A stretch of 30,760 nt of DNA from a virus: positions 1 to 30,760 of the IMG/VR virus record IMGVR_UViG_3300027906_000084. The stretch is one strand, 5' to 3'. A program made the translations under genes and the position numbers. Position 1 is the stretch's first letter; each line of letters starts with the position of its first letter. Below the pieces are notes generated by a model, which saw only the letters and a list, made by a program, of their open reading frames with translations, was not told the origin of the DNA and ran no database searches. Below, piece by piece: positions 8,957 to 16,576 of the stretch.

Positions 8957-9091
8957 ACAAACATCATTGTGTCAATCAGTGAGACACGAACCTCATAGTG
9001 AGAGGATTGATATATTATAACCTTTCTCGAATAGTGCAGAGAAAAAATTAAATTTAATTTTATAATCATTTATTTTTAGAGGAAATAAAAA
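8957..9091 (+). promoter_or_regulatory. Structured 5' leader of the fibre gene at 9092
   Basis: Three inverted repeats lie between the late promoter and the ATG. The first is a long-range stem, 8970-8977 with 9005-9012 (core TCAATC/GATTGA), enclosing a small hairpin 8979-8983 with 8992-8996. The second is a stem TTTCTC/GAGAAA, 9023-9028 with 9039-9044, loop of 10. The third is a perfect 18-nt palindrome at 9044-9061 rich in A and T, which competes with the second for base 9044. An RBS, AGAGGA at 9078-9083, follows in an unpaired A-rich stretch. No other leader in the window is this long. The folding is by eye only. Confidence 0.5.
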
Positions 9092-10651
9092 ATGGCAACA
9101 GTAATTCAAATCAAACGAAGCACTGGCTCATCCGCCCCAGGTACATCAGATTTAGCTGAAGGCGAATTGGCCTATGTTCAGGATAGGTCGAATTCTGGCG
9201 CTGGCGCAAAACTTTACATCGAATCAGTAGATTCAGATAACTCTACCGCATTAATCCAAGCGATTGGTGGTAAGTATTATACTGATATGCTTGCTGGGTC
9301 GACTGCTACTCCTGCCGACTTTAAAGTTGGTAATAGTGCATCGACTGGTGGTACTTTAAAACTTATGGAAGATACCGATAACGGTTCTAACTATGTAGGT
9401 CTTAAAGCTGCAAACACTCTAGGTAGTAATGTCACATGGACATTACCTAGTGCTGACGGTTCGGCTAACCAAGTTATTGCAACAGATGGTTCAGGAACCC
9501 TATCTTTTGCTTCAACAACTTCGACCATCGCAGGTGCGACTGATACTAATATCACAACTCCCGCTGATGCGTCCTTACTATTTTATGACACAGGCACATC
9601 TAAATGGATAGATAATGTCATGTCTGGTGACGCTACCATGGCAGACACAGGTGCTTTAACAATCGCTGCTGGTGCAGTAGAGAATGCTATGTTAGCAGAC
9701 GATGCTGTAGGTGCTGACGAGTTAGCTGCAAACGCAGTTGTAACCGCTTCTATGGTTAACGATGCAGTCACAGCAGACAAACTTGCTTCAAGCGCAGTAG
9801 TTACCGCATCTATCGTAGATAATGCAGTGACTTTAGACAAAATTGCAGACGCTGTAATTATTCTAGAATCAGAAGGTATTTCATCTAACGATGTAGATAC
9901 TGGATTCCCAACTGCAGCTGCTGTAAAAGATTATGTAGATACTAACATCACTGCTCAAGACCTTGACTTTCAAGGTGATTCAGGTGGTGCTTTATCAATC
10001 GATTTAGATAGTGAAACTTTAACTATCGCTGGTACTGCAAACGAAATCGAAACATCAGGTTCTGGTAATACAATTACAGTTGGACTTCCAAACAATGTAA
10101 CCATTGGTGGAAACTTAACAGTTAGTGGAACAACCACTACAGTTAATTCAACTACTGTATCTATCGCTGACCCTGTATTCGAAATTGGTGCAGACAGTTC
10201 AGATGATAACCTAGACCGTGGTATTAAATTCAAATACAATGACGGTTCAGCTAGAGTCGGATTCTTCGGATATGACGATTCATCTCAAAAGTTTGTTGCA
10301 TTAAGACTTGCAACAGACAGTTCTTCAACATTCTCAGGAACAGCTATGACTGCTGCTTTCGGTGGTATTGAAGGTACAGGTTTAGCACTTTCTGGTTCAA
10401 TAACTTCTATTGATGGTTCAGCTCCTACCGCTGGTCAATTATTAATTGGTCACGCAGGTAATGGCGATTTCGCCGCTGGAACACTAACTGCTGGAGATGG
10501 TATCGACATCACTAACGCTAATGGTAGTATTACCATTGATGGTGAAGATGCGACTACAACTAATAAAGGTATCGCTTCATTTGCAAGTGCAAACTTTACA
10601 GTAAGTTCAGGTGCTGTCACTATCACTGCTATAGACGGCGGAACATTTTAA
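9092..10651 (+). CDS. Tail fibre protein with Mtd-like N-terminal segment
   Basis: The product is 519 aa with a good RBS (AGAGGA). Residues 1-60 (MATVIQIKRSTGSSAPG ... DLAEGELAYVQDRS ... KLYIE) resemble the N-terminal attachment domain seen in Mtd-like and many marine phage fibre proteins. Residues 117-140 carry the module PSADGSANQV..TDGSGTLSFA, shared with the products at 10678 and 12007. Residues 195-252 are repeats of ENAMLADDAVGADEL / NDAVTADKL / DNAVTLDKI type, consistent with a helical or coiled shaft. Residues 336-396 hold the GGNLTVSGTTTTVNSTT ... FGYD module shared with 12007 and 13145. The C-terminus is IDGGTF. It is transcribed from the long-leader late promoter at 8944. Host recognition or fibre shaft function is inferred; no reverse transcriptase is nearby. 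Confidence 0.85.
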   Translation: MATVIQIKRSTGSSAPGTSDLAEGELAYVQDRSNSGAGAKLYIESVDSDNSTALIQAIGGKYYTDMLAGSTATPADFKVGNSASTGGTLKLMEDTDNGSNYVGLKAANTLGSNVTWTLPSADGSANQVIATDGSGTLSFASTTSTIAGATDTNITTPADASLLFYDTGTSKWIDNVMSGDATMADTGALTIAAGAVENAMLADDAVGADELAANAVVTASMVNDAVTADKLASSAVVTASIVDNAVTLDKIADAVIILESEGISSNDVDTGFPTAAAVKDYVDTNITAQDLDFQGDSGGALSIDLDSETLTIAGTANEIETSGSGNTITVGLPNNVTIGGNLTVSGTTTTVNSTTVSIADPVFEIGADSSDDNLDRGIKFKYNDGSARVGFFGYDDSSQKFVALRLATDSSSTFSGTAMTAAFGGIEGTGLALSGSITSIDGSAPTAGQLLIGHAGNGDFAAGTLTAGDGIDITNANGSITIDGEDATTTNKGIASFASANFTVSSGAVTITAIDGGTF

Positions 10652-10677
10652 TTAACGCTGTTCAATAGGAGGAAGAT

Positions 10678-11502
10678 ATGGCAACAGTTATACAGTTTAA
10701 ACGAAGTTCTACTCAGAATGATACTCCAGCTACAAGTGATTTAGCACTTGGTGAGTTGGCTATCAATACCTATCACGGTAGAGTATACACTGAGAAAAAT
10801 GACGGATCAGCTGCAATAGTAGAGGTTGGGTCAGTCCCAGCATCTCTAACTATTAATAACGCTATAACTTTCCCAACCGCAGATGGTTCTGCCAATCAAG
10901 TATTGCAAACTAATGGCTCAGGCACATTATCGTTTGCAACACTAGGTGGTTCTGGTATATCAATTTTCAAATACACATGCACAGGTAATCAGACTGTATT
11001 TACAGGTAATGATGATGATTCAAACTCATTGTCATATACTGTAGGTTCAGAACAAGTATACTTGAATGGTGTTAAGTTAATTGATGGAGGTTCAGATTAT
11101 ACTGCAACCAACGCCACTACCGTCACTTTGGCACAAACAGCGATATCTGGAGATGTATTAGAAGTAGTAGCGATAACAGCTGCGGACTTAGTCCAAGGCT
11201 ATTACACCGCTTCAGCTTTAACAACAACTAATGCAAACCAGGTATTGAGTTCCAATGCAGTTGCGAATAAGGCAATCAAGTATGTGTTGAGTGCAACACA
11301 TGCTACTGCCGGCACCCACGCTGCTGAAGTATTGTTAATTAATAACGGATCGGCCGCATTTTTCGTTCAATACGGAGATGTATTTTCAACGGCATCATTG
11401 TTTACGCTGACTGCTGATGTTAATTCAGGAAACATGAGATTACTCGTGACTCCTGCTAACACCAACACAACGATAGACACTTTTCAAATCAGACATTCAT
11501 AA
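10678..11502 (+). CDS. Modular tail fibre protein with shared C-terminal domain
   Basis: The product is 274 aa with a strong RBS (AGGAGGA, 10667-10673). The N-terminus MATVIQFKRSSTQND..ATSDLALGELAIN is a paralogue of the N-terminus of the preceding gene. Residues 64-87 hold the PTADGSANQVLQTNGSGTLSFA module (shown here only in part by its key residues). Residues 96-170 form a beta module with VYLNGVKLIDGGSDYT and GDVLEVVAI. The C-terminal domain, 197-274 (KAIKYVLSATHA ... EVLLINNGSAAFFVQYG ... GNMRLLVTPANTNTTID), is a divergent copy of the domain that ends the next two gene products. It is likely one of several alternative or cooperating adhesins. Confidence 0.82.
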   Translation: MATVIQFKRSSTQNDTPATSDLALGELAINTYHGRVYTEKNDGSAAIVEVGSVPASLTINNAITFPTADGSANQVLQTNGSGTLSFATLGGSGISIFKYTCTGNQTVFTGNDDDSNSLSYTVGSEQVYLNGVKLIDGGSDYTATNATTVTLAQTAISGDVLEVVAITAADLVQGYYTASALTTTNANQVLSSNAVANKAIKYVLSATHATAGTHAAEVLLINNGSAAFFVQYGDVFSTASLFTLTADVNSGNMRLLVTPANTNTTIDTFQIRHS

Positions 11503-11515
11503 GGGGGAATAAAAA

Positions 11516-11926
11516 ATGGCTATAACAAATAGTTTTAAACTTGCAGAGTTAGTTAGACATCTTTCTTATGACTCAACAACTGATAGTATTTTAACAACTA
11601 AATCTATGACAAGTAAGGATAAGGCGAGAGGGGCAGCTACTAAAACAGCTACAACTCAGTTCAACTTAGACACATTTGCTCATGCGAGTTTTAGGGCTGC
11701 AAAATACATCGTTGCGATGTCCAGAGGAAGTGACTTTCACTCAACGGAAATAATGTTAGTCCACGATGGTTCGGCTGTGACAATAACACAATACGGCACA
11801 TTAAAGGATGCAAGCATAGCGACATTCGATGCAGACATATCTGGCGATAATGTCAGACTAAGATGCACACCAGCATCAAGTTCGTCAAGTGTAATTAAAT
11901 TCGAGAGAATTTTAGTAGACGCTTAA
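11516..11926 (+). CDS. Small fibre/adhesin protein with shared C-terminal domain
   Basis: The product is 136 aa with an AAGGGGGA RBS. Residues 1-57 are a short N-terminus (MAITNSFKLAELVRHLSYD). Residues 58-136 (SFRAAKYIVAMSRG ... TEIMLVHDGSAVTITQYG ... DNVRLRCTPASSSSSVI) are the same domain as residues 188-270 of the product at 12007. Proteins with this (R-A/S-AKY ... HDG ... QYG ... VRL) domain recur in marine T4-like fibre clusters (from memory). A strong terminator follows 21 nt after the stop, so this is the last gene of the transcript that starts at 8944. Confidence 0.78.
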   Translation: MAITNSFKLAELVRHLSYDSTTDSILTTKSMTSKDKARGAATKTATTQFNLDTFAHASFRAAKYIVAMSRGSDFHSTEIMLVHDGSAVTITQYGTLKDASIATFDADISGDNVRLRCTPASSSSSVIKFERILVDA

Positions 11927-11947
11927 AATAATCAAAACATTATGTTT

Positions 11948-11975
11948 AAAGGGGACTTCGAGTCCCCTTTTTTTT
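11948..11975 (+). terminator. Rho-independent terminator
   Basis: The perfect stem GGGGACT/AGTCCCC has a 3-nt TCG loop and is followed by eight T. Three flanking A-T pairs extend the stem to 10 bp. It lies between 11516-11926 and the late promoter at 11994. Confidence 0.95.
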
Positions 11976-11993
11976 GGTTTAGTTCCCAAATAA

Positions 11994-12001
11994 CATAAAT
12001 A
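11994..12001 (+). promoter_or_regulatory. Late promoter CATAAATA (one mismatch, leaderless configuration)
   Basis: One mismatch to TATAAATA. It follows the terminator and lies exactly 5 nt (ACACC) before ATG 12007. No Shine-Dalgarno sequence is present. Confidence 0.65.
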
Positions 12002-12006
12002 ACACC

Positions 12007-12819
12007 ATGGCAACTAAAGCAAAATTTTACGCAGATTTAGGACTACAATCTGAATTGGCATCACAAATAGATGGAGATTTGACTGTTGCAGGTAATTTAA
12101 CAGTCACAGGAACTACAGTCACAGTTAATTCAACAACAACATCAGTTGGTGATTCAATGATGGAATTAGCGAATCAAAACACTAGTGCCGACTTAATTGA
12201 TATTGGTTTCTACGGAAACTATAACGATGGACTATCAGATGGTGGTGCATCAGAATACACAGGTTTGTTCAGAGATGCATCTAATTCTACATGGACATTA
12301 TTTGATGGTCTAGAATCAGAACCTTCCACTACAGTTAATACTAGTGGAACAGGATACGCTCTTGCAGATTTAAAAGTGGGAGATTTAACTTCTACTACTT
12401 TGACAGCTGCAAGTTTAACATATCCAACATCAGATGGTTCTGCCAATCAAGTTTTACAAACAAATGGTAGTGGAACACTATCTTTTGCGAATCGTGATTT
12501 AGTATCTGGAACATTAACCACAACATCTACAAGTGCAACAACTCTAGATAGTATTGCAGTTGCAACTTATAGAAGTGCAAAATATTCTGTATCAATATCT
12601 GACGCTACAGGAAGCGACTATCAAATAACAGAAGTTCATGTTGTTCATGATGGCACAAGTGCATCTATAACTCAATTTGGTACAGTTCTACAAGGAACTT
12701 CTTCTGAGTTGGGAACATTTACTGTAGACATTAATAGTGGTAGTTTAAGATTAAGAGTTGCAAGTGCATCTTCTAATTCCACTGTATATAAATTTAAAAG
12801 AATAGACCATTCGGTTTAA
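12007..12819 (+). CDS. Modular tail fibre protein with shared C-terminal domain
   Basis: The product is 270 aa. The N-terminus is MATKAKFYADLGLQSELASQ. Residues 24-98 are the GDLTVAGNLTVTGTT ... NSTTTSVGDSMMELANQ ... FYGNYNDG module also found at 9092 and 13145. Residues 139-161 hold the TSDGSANQVLQTNGSGTLSF module. Residues 188-270 form the C-terminal AKY/HDG/QFG/LRLRV domain shared with the two genes upstream. It is transcribed from its own late promoter, which lies 5 nt from the ATG with no RBS. A weak hairpin and a second late promoter follow. It is likely a short fibre or adhesin. Confidence 0.82.
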   Translation: MATKAKFYADLGLQSELASQIDGDLTVAGNLTVTGTTVTVNSTTTSVGDSMMELANQNTSADLIDIGFYGNYNDGLSDGGASEYTGLFRDASNSTWTLFDGLESEPSTTVNTSGTGYALADLKVGDLTSTTLTAASLTYPTSDGSANQVLQTNGSGTLSFANRDLVSGTLTTTSTSATTLDSIAVATYRSAKYSVSISDATGSDYQITEVHVVHDGTSASITQFGTVLQGTSSELGTFTVDINSGSLRLRVASASSNSTVYKFKRIDHSV

Positions 12820-12853
12820 AAACCTAAACTATTTTGCAAAGAAGTTATAAAAG

Positions 12854-12875
12854 ACTCTCTAAAGAGAGTGTTTAT
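12854..12875 (+). terminator. Weak terminator-like hairpin
   Basis: Stem ACTCTC/GAGAGT at 12854-12859 and 12864-12869 with a 4-nt TAAA loop, followed by the T-rich stretch GTTTAT. The T-tract is interrupted, so termination is likely to be partial at best. Confidence 0.4.
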
Positions 12876-12877
12876 CT

Positions 12878-12885
12878 TATAAATA
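12878..12885 (+). promoter_or_regulatory. T4-type late promoter octamer TATAAATA
   Basis: Exact octamer, 41 nt upstream of ATG 12927. After ATG it continues GTGTTATA, a weak version of the downstream GTRTAAAC element. A 6-bp inverted repeat, TGGTGT/ACACCA (12887-12892 with 12907-12912), spans the predicted start site; the RBS AAGGGA follows. Confidence 0.75.
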
Positions 12886-12926
12886 ATGGTGTTATAAGAC
12901 AAACTTACACCAAAAGGGACACATAA

Positions 12927-13145
12927 ATGGCGACAACAACAACATTTGTAATTGAATATGGGTTATCAGTAGGTTCAACGGAAGTAATAACATCCGCAGG
13001 AAAGATAGTTGCAAGTGCATTGTCAACTATAGATTCAGACGATGTTTCAGAAGGTTCAACAAACCTTTACTACACTTCTGGTAGATTTAATAGTGCATTT
13101 GATACTCGATTGGGATCAGCAACTATTAACGGAGGTACCTTCTAA
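12927..13145 (+). CDS. Small fibre protein, duplicate of the N-terminus of the next gene
   Basis: The product is 72 aa. Residues 7-33 (FVIEYGLSVGSTEVITSAGK) align with residues 6-31 of the next product (FIIKNGLTIGSTEAIDSSGD). Then comes SEGSTNLYYTSGRFNSAFDTRL, a fibre repeat also found as SEGVNKYFTDERV in the product at 4280 and as TEGSSNLYYTNARA in the product at 13145. It ends INGGTF. The stop and the next ATG overlap as TAATG. It is either a separate small virion protein or a fibre cut down to its two ends. Confidence 0.65.
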   Translation: MATTTTFVIEYGLSVGSTEVITSAGKIVASALSTIDSDDVSEGSTNLYYTSGRFNSAFDTRLGSATINGGTF

Positions 13146-15061
13146 TGACAGCTAAAAATTTCATAATCAAAAACGGTCTGACTATAGGTTCAACAGAAGC
13201 CATAGATAGTTCAGGAGATTTAACCGCAGCTTCATTTGGAACAGCTGCAAACGAGGCGATTGACGATAGAGTCAACGCTCTTTTAACCGCAGGGACAGGC
13301 GTATCATTATCATATGATGACGCTGCTGGGACCCTAACAATAAATGGTCAAGTGGGTGATGTCACAGGAGTCACAGCAGGAGACGGACTTTCTGGTGGTG
13401 GCAACAGTGGTGCAGTCACAGTTGCACTAGACCTAAATGAATTAACAGGCGCAGTAGTCGCTGTTGGTGCAGATAGTATTCCATTCATCGATGCAACTGA
13501 TAACTCAACTAAGAAAGAGAGTATCGCAGACTTTGTATCAGGAATTGCTGGGACAGGTCTTACTGCAAGTTCAGGACAATTAAGTATATCAGAAACAGGA
13601 GATATATCAAGTGTTGTCGCAGGAACTGGTTTAACAGGTGGTGGAACATCAGGAGATGTCACTGTTAATGTTATAGGTGGTGATGGTATCACTGCAAACG
13701 CAAACGATGTGGCATTATCATCATCAGTCGCAGGTGATGGTTTATCATTCTCAAGTGGTGTTCTCGCAGTAGGTGTAGATGACTCTTCAATCGAATTAAA
13801 TTCAGATGCAGTTAGAGTAAAAGCAACTGGTATCACAAACGCCATGCTTGCAGGCTCAATTGCAAACGCAAAACTAGTAAACTCTGCTATCACAATTGAT
13901 GGTTCTTCTACTGCATTGGGTGGTTCAATAACTACTACCAATACTGTAGATATGGGTGATGGTTTTAAAGTCGAAGATGGTGATGGAACAGAAGTCACAA
14001 TAACAGAAAACAAACAAATTAAATTTGTAGAAGGTGGTGGCGTAGACATCAACTTTACAGATGTAGATAGTGGTGCAGACGGAGATGAATTCGATTTGAC
14101 ATTCACTATTCCTGCAAATGGTGTCACAAATGCCATGCTTGCAGGTTCAATTGCAAATGACAAACTCGCAGGTTCAATTGCAAACAGTAAACTTGCAAAC
14201 TCAAGTATAACAGTTGGAGATGGTTCTAACACAACTGCAATCTCATTAGGTAATACAGTAACCTTTGCCGCTGGTGAGGGTATGGATGTTGCAGAGAGTT
14301 CAGGAACAGTCACATACACAAGTGAACTTGCAACAGAAACAAACGCTGGTGTCGCAACATTTGATGGTACAGACTTTACTGTATCTTCTGGTGATGTGAC
14401 AATGAACGCAGAAAGAATTCAAGATATCGTTGGTGCAATGGTAACATCAAATACTGAGAGTGCAATTACAGTTGCATATCAAGATGGTGATGGAACTTTA
14501 GACTTTACAGTATCAAATACAGACTCAATAACAGAAGGTTCATCTAACTTATACTACACTAACGCAAGAGCACAGGCCGCAATAACTGCTGGCACAGGTG
14601 TTGCAGTGAGTAGTGGTGCAGTAAGTATTGGCCAGGCAGTTGCAACTTCAAGTAATGTTCAGTTTGCAAACTTAACACTTTCTGGAAACTTAACAGTTAA
14701 TGGTGCAACTTCAACAGTAAGTTCTACTAACACAACACTTACAGATAACTTGATAGAACTTAATAACGGTGCTGGTTCAAACGCAAATGACTCAGGTATT
14801 GTTATTGAAAGGGGTTCTACAGGTGATAATGCATTTATGGGTTGGGATGAATCAGCAGATAGTTTCGTATTAGGAACAACAACAGCTACTGGATCATCAA
14901 CAGGAAATCTAACTATAACTCCTGTTGCAACATCAACTGGTGCATTAACCATCACTAACGCTTCAAACAGTGGTGGCACGGCAAGAAACATATATCAATC
15001 AACCTCTGCACCTGGAGGAGGTGACGGAGCAGTTGGAGATTTATGGATTCTTTACTCTTAA
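13145..15061 (+). CDS. Long modular tail fibre protein
   Basis: The product is 638 aa and starts in the TAATG overlap with the preceding gene. The N-terminus is MTAKNFIIKNGLTIGSTEA. Long Gly/Ala/Thr/Val beta-rich stretches follow, with internal repeats: GDGLSGGG / GTGLTGGG-type turns, and two copies of TNAMLAGSIAN(A/D)KL, which extend to a third as AGSIANSKL. Near the C-terminus lie EGSSNLYYTNARAQAAITAG and then the GNLTVNGATSTVSSTNTTL ... GWDES module shared with 9092 and 12007. It ends APGGGDGAVGDLWILYS. This architecture (repeat shaft plus shared modules) is typical of marine T4-like fibres. The long antisense ORF inside it is a shadow of this biased composition. Confidence 0.85.
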   Translation: MTAKNFIIKNGLTIGSTEAIDSSGDLTAASFGTAANEAIDDRVNALLTAGTGVSLSYDDAAGTLTINGQVGDVTGVTAGDGLSGGGNSGAVTVALDLNELTGAVVAVGADSIPFIDATDNSTKKESIADFVSGIAGTGLTASSGQLSISETGDISSVVAGTGLTGGGTSGDVTVNVIGGDGITANANDVALSSSVAGDGLSFSSGVLAVGVDDSSIELNSDAVRVKATGITNAMLAGSIANAKLVNSAITIDGSSTALGGSITTTNTVDMGDGFKVEDGDGTEVTITENKQIKFVEGGGVDINFTDVDSGADGDEFDLTFTIPANGVTNAMLAGSIANDKLAGSIANSKLANSSITVGDGSNTTAISLGNTVTFAAGEGMDVAESSGTVTYTSELATETNAGVATFDGTDFTVSSGDVTMNAERIQDIVGAMVTSNTESAITVAYQDGDGTLDFTVSNTDSITEGSSNLYYTNARAQAAITAGTGVAVSSGAVSIGQAVATSSNVQFANLTLSGNLTVNGATSTVSSTNTTLTDNLIELNNGAGSNANDSGIVIERGSTGDNAFMGWDESADSFVLGTTTATGSSTGNLTITPVATSTGALTITNASNSGGTARNIYQSTSAPGGGDGAVGDLWILYS

Positions 15062-15067
15062 TAAATA
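15060..15067 (+). promoter_or_regulatory. Late promoter AATAAATA (one mismatch)
   Basis: One mismatch to TATAAATA. It overlaps the stop of the preceding fibre gene and is followed after GTA by GTTTAAGG. The predicted start is near 15073, with ATG at 15089 and a modest RBS AAGGA between. Confidence 0.6.
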
Positions 15068-15088
15068 GTAGTTTAAGGACTTTATAAT

Positions 15089-16576
15089 ATGGCAACAGGC
15101 TCGCAGAAGGTAAAAACTCCAACAGGTTGGAACGCAACGCAAGGTGCATGGGTAAAGACTGCCTCAGGAACATGGAAAGATGTAGACCAAATCTACATCA
15201 AGACTCCTAGTGGTTGGAATAACGCATCAGGACAAGAGAGTGTTCAACAACCTTATCCCTATATTGCTAATGCTCAAGAACCTAATATAAGAAACGCACA
15301 AACACCTTATCCCTATATTGCAAACGCACAAGAACCTAATATAAGAAACGCACAAGCGCCTTATCCTTATATCGCAAACGCACAAGAACCTAATATTAGA
15401 AACCAACAACAACCTGCAATTTATAGGCATCCTGCAAACGCACAAGAACCTAACATTAGAAACGCTCAAGAACCTAACATTAGGGACCAACAAGAACCCA
15501 ACATTAGAAACGCACAAACAACAGTCACTTATGACCATAGAAGTCCTTCAACATATAGAGACCCAAGGACATATCAACATCCGTCTACATATGACCACAG
15601 AAGTCCTTTAACATATGACCATAGAAGTCCTTCATCTTACGACCATAGGTCGCCGACTACTTATGACCATAGGTCGCCGTTTACATATAGGAATCCATTT
15701 ACTTACAACCATAGGTCGCCCTATACATATAATCATAGGTCGCCCTTTACATACGACCATAGGTCGCCGTTTACATATAGGAATCCGTTTACTTACAACC
15801 ATAGGTCACCGTTTACTTACAACCATAGGTCACCTTTTACATATCAACATAGAGTTCCGTTTACCTATCAGTCGCCATTTATTGCATCTGCTAGACAACC
15901 GAACAACGCAAGACAACCTTTCACCTATCAGTCGCCATTCATTGCAGCTGCTAGACAACCGAACAACGCAAGACAACCGAATAACCATAGACAACCAGGT
16001 AACGCTAGACAACCTGGTACTGCAAGAAGTCCAGTGACATACAGTTATCGTAATCCAATTGGTGGAGGCGGTGGTGGTGGTTGCTTCGCTGCTGGTTCAT
16101 TAGTATGGCTTGCAGATGGAAGTCAGTCACCTATTGAAAATGTTGTAATGGGACAAATGATAATGACATGGAACGAATCTACTAAGTTAATAGAACCTAA
16201 ACCATGTTCAATCATAATGGAACCAAGAATGTGTTCTGTATATGATGTTATATTATCAGATGGTAGAATTATGCAAACAACAGATAGTCACCCGCTTATG
16301 TTAAATGGTCAAGAATGGGGTGCTATTGATGTTGATAAATGTGTGAGAGAACATGACTGGATGGAAGGAGTTAATTCACACGAAATTAAAATTGGGGATT
16401 CATTATTCTCTATGACTGACGCTATCATGTTTGATAGACAAGACGAAAGTGGTTTAGAAATAATGGATATAAACGAGAACGCAGATATGACTGTATATAA
16501 TTTAAGTGGTGTTGAAGATAATCACACATACTTTGTTAATGGCATGTTAGTGCATAACTTCCACGAGAAACTATAA
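15089..16576 (+). CDS. Proline-periodic repeat fibre protein with C-terminal Hint (intein-like) domain
   Basis: The product is 495 aa. Residues 1-48 hold a short Trp-rich duplication (KTPTGWN ... WVKTASGTW ... KTPSGWN). Residues 53-323 are P-x5/P-x7 repeats whose 39 prolines, 55 to 323, are all at odd positions. A G7 hinge at 325-331 leads to Cys332 and a Hint domain of 159 residues (332-490). The domain has a block A start CFAAGSLVWLADGS, a block B motif TTDSH (Thr398, His401), and a C-terminal block VYNLSGVEDNHTYFVNG followed by MLVHN (His489-Asn490). The residue after Asn490 is Phe, not Cys/Ser/Thr, and only FHEKL follows. It therefore resembles bacterial intein-like (BIL) domains rather than a splicing intein. 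No homing endonuclease domain fits in its length. Probable role: fibre protein that self-cleaves or ligates at Cys332. The stop overlaps the next ATG. Confidence 0.85.
   Translation: MATGSQKVKTPTGWNATQGAWVKTASGTWKDVDQIYIKTPSGWNNASGQESVQQPYPYIANAQEPNIRNAQTPYPYIANAQEPNIRNAQAPYPYIANAQEPNIRNQQQPAIYRHPANAQEPNIRNAQEPNIRDQQEPNIRNAQTTVTYDHRSPSTYRDPRTYQHPSTYDHRSPLTYDHRSPSSYDHRSPTTYDHRSPFTYRNPFTYNHRSPYTYNHRSPFTYDHRSPFTYRNPFTYNHRSPFTYNHRSPFTYQHRVPFTYQSPFIASARQPNNARQPFTYQSPFIAAARQPNNARQPNNHRQPGNARQPGTARSPVTYSYRNPIGGGGGGGCFAAGSLVWLADGSQSPIENVVMGQMIMTWNESTKLIEPKPCSIIMEPRMCSVYDVILSDGRIMQTTDSHPLMLNGQEWGAIDVDKCVREHDWMEGVNSHEIKIGDSLFSMTDAIMFDRQDESGLEIMDINENADMTVYNLSGVEDNHTYFVNGMLVHNFHEKL
15245..16057 (+). repeat. 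Tandem 18/24-bp coding repeats, third and longest array
   Basis: The repeat encodes residues 53-323 of the product of the gene at 15089. Three PYPYIANAQE/PNIRNAQ decad-octad pairs come first, then PNIRN octads, then a long run of P(F/S/T)TY(D/N)HRS, ending in six-residue P(N/G)(N/T)(A/H)R(Q/S) units before the G7 hinge. Confidence 0.9.

Noticed and set aside
8926-9091. tRNA or small coding gene in the gap
   Set aside because: The hairpins do not form a cloverleaf and no ORF of useful length is present; it is better explained as a 5' leader.
9092-11502. Diversity-generating retroelement
   Set aside because: No reverse transcriptase and no template/variable repeat pair with adenine-biased differences were found in the window.
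13348-14319. 323-aa antisense ORF
   Set aside because: It lies entirely within the fibre gene at 13145, is rich in Pro/Ser/Val as expected from the reverse complement of Gly/Thr/Ala codons, and shows no recognisable domain or RBS.
15615-16037. 140-aa ORF in another frame of the repeat array (also 6310-6591, 7040-7417, 16598-16846, 17135-17488)
   Set aside because: Out-of-frame readings of 24-bp repeats give open, repetitive but compositionally odd peptides. The in-frame proteins have the even-spacing rule and shared families.
16082-16576. A true splicing intein interrupting a longer repeat protein (genes 15089 and 16576 as exteins)
   Set aside because: The residue after Asn490 is Phe, a stop follows five codons later, and the next gene is in another frame with its own ATG. 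Splicing across the boundary is not supported, although common ancestry is possible.
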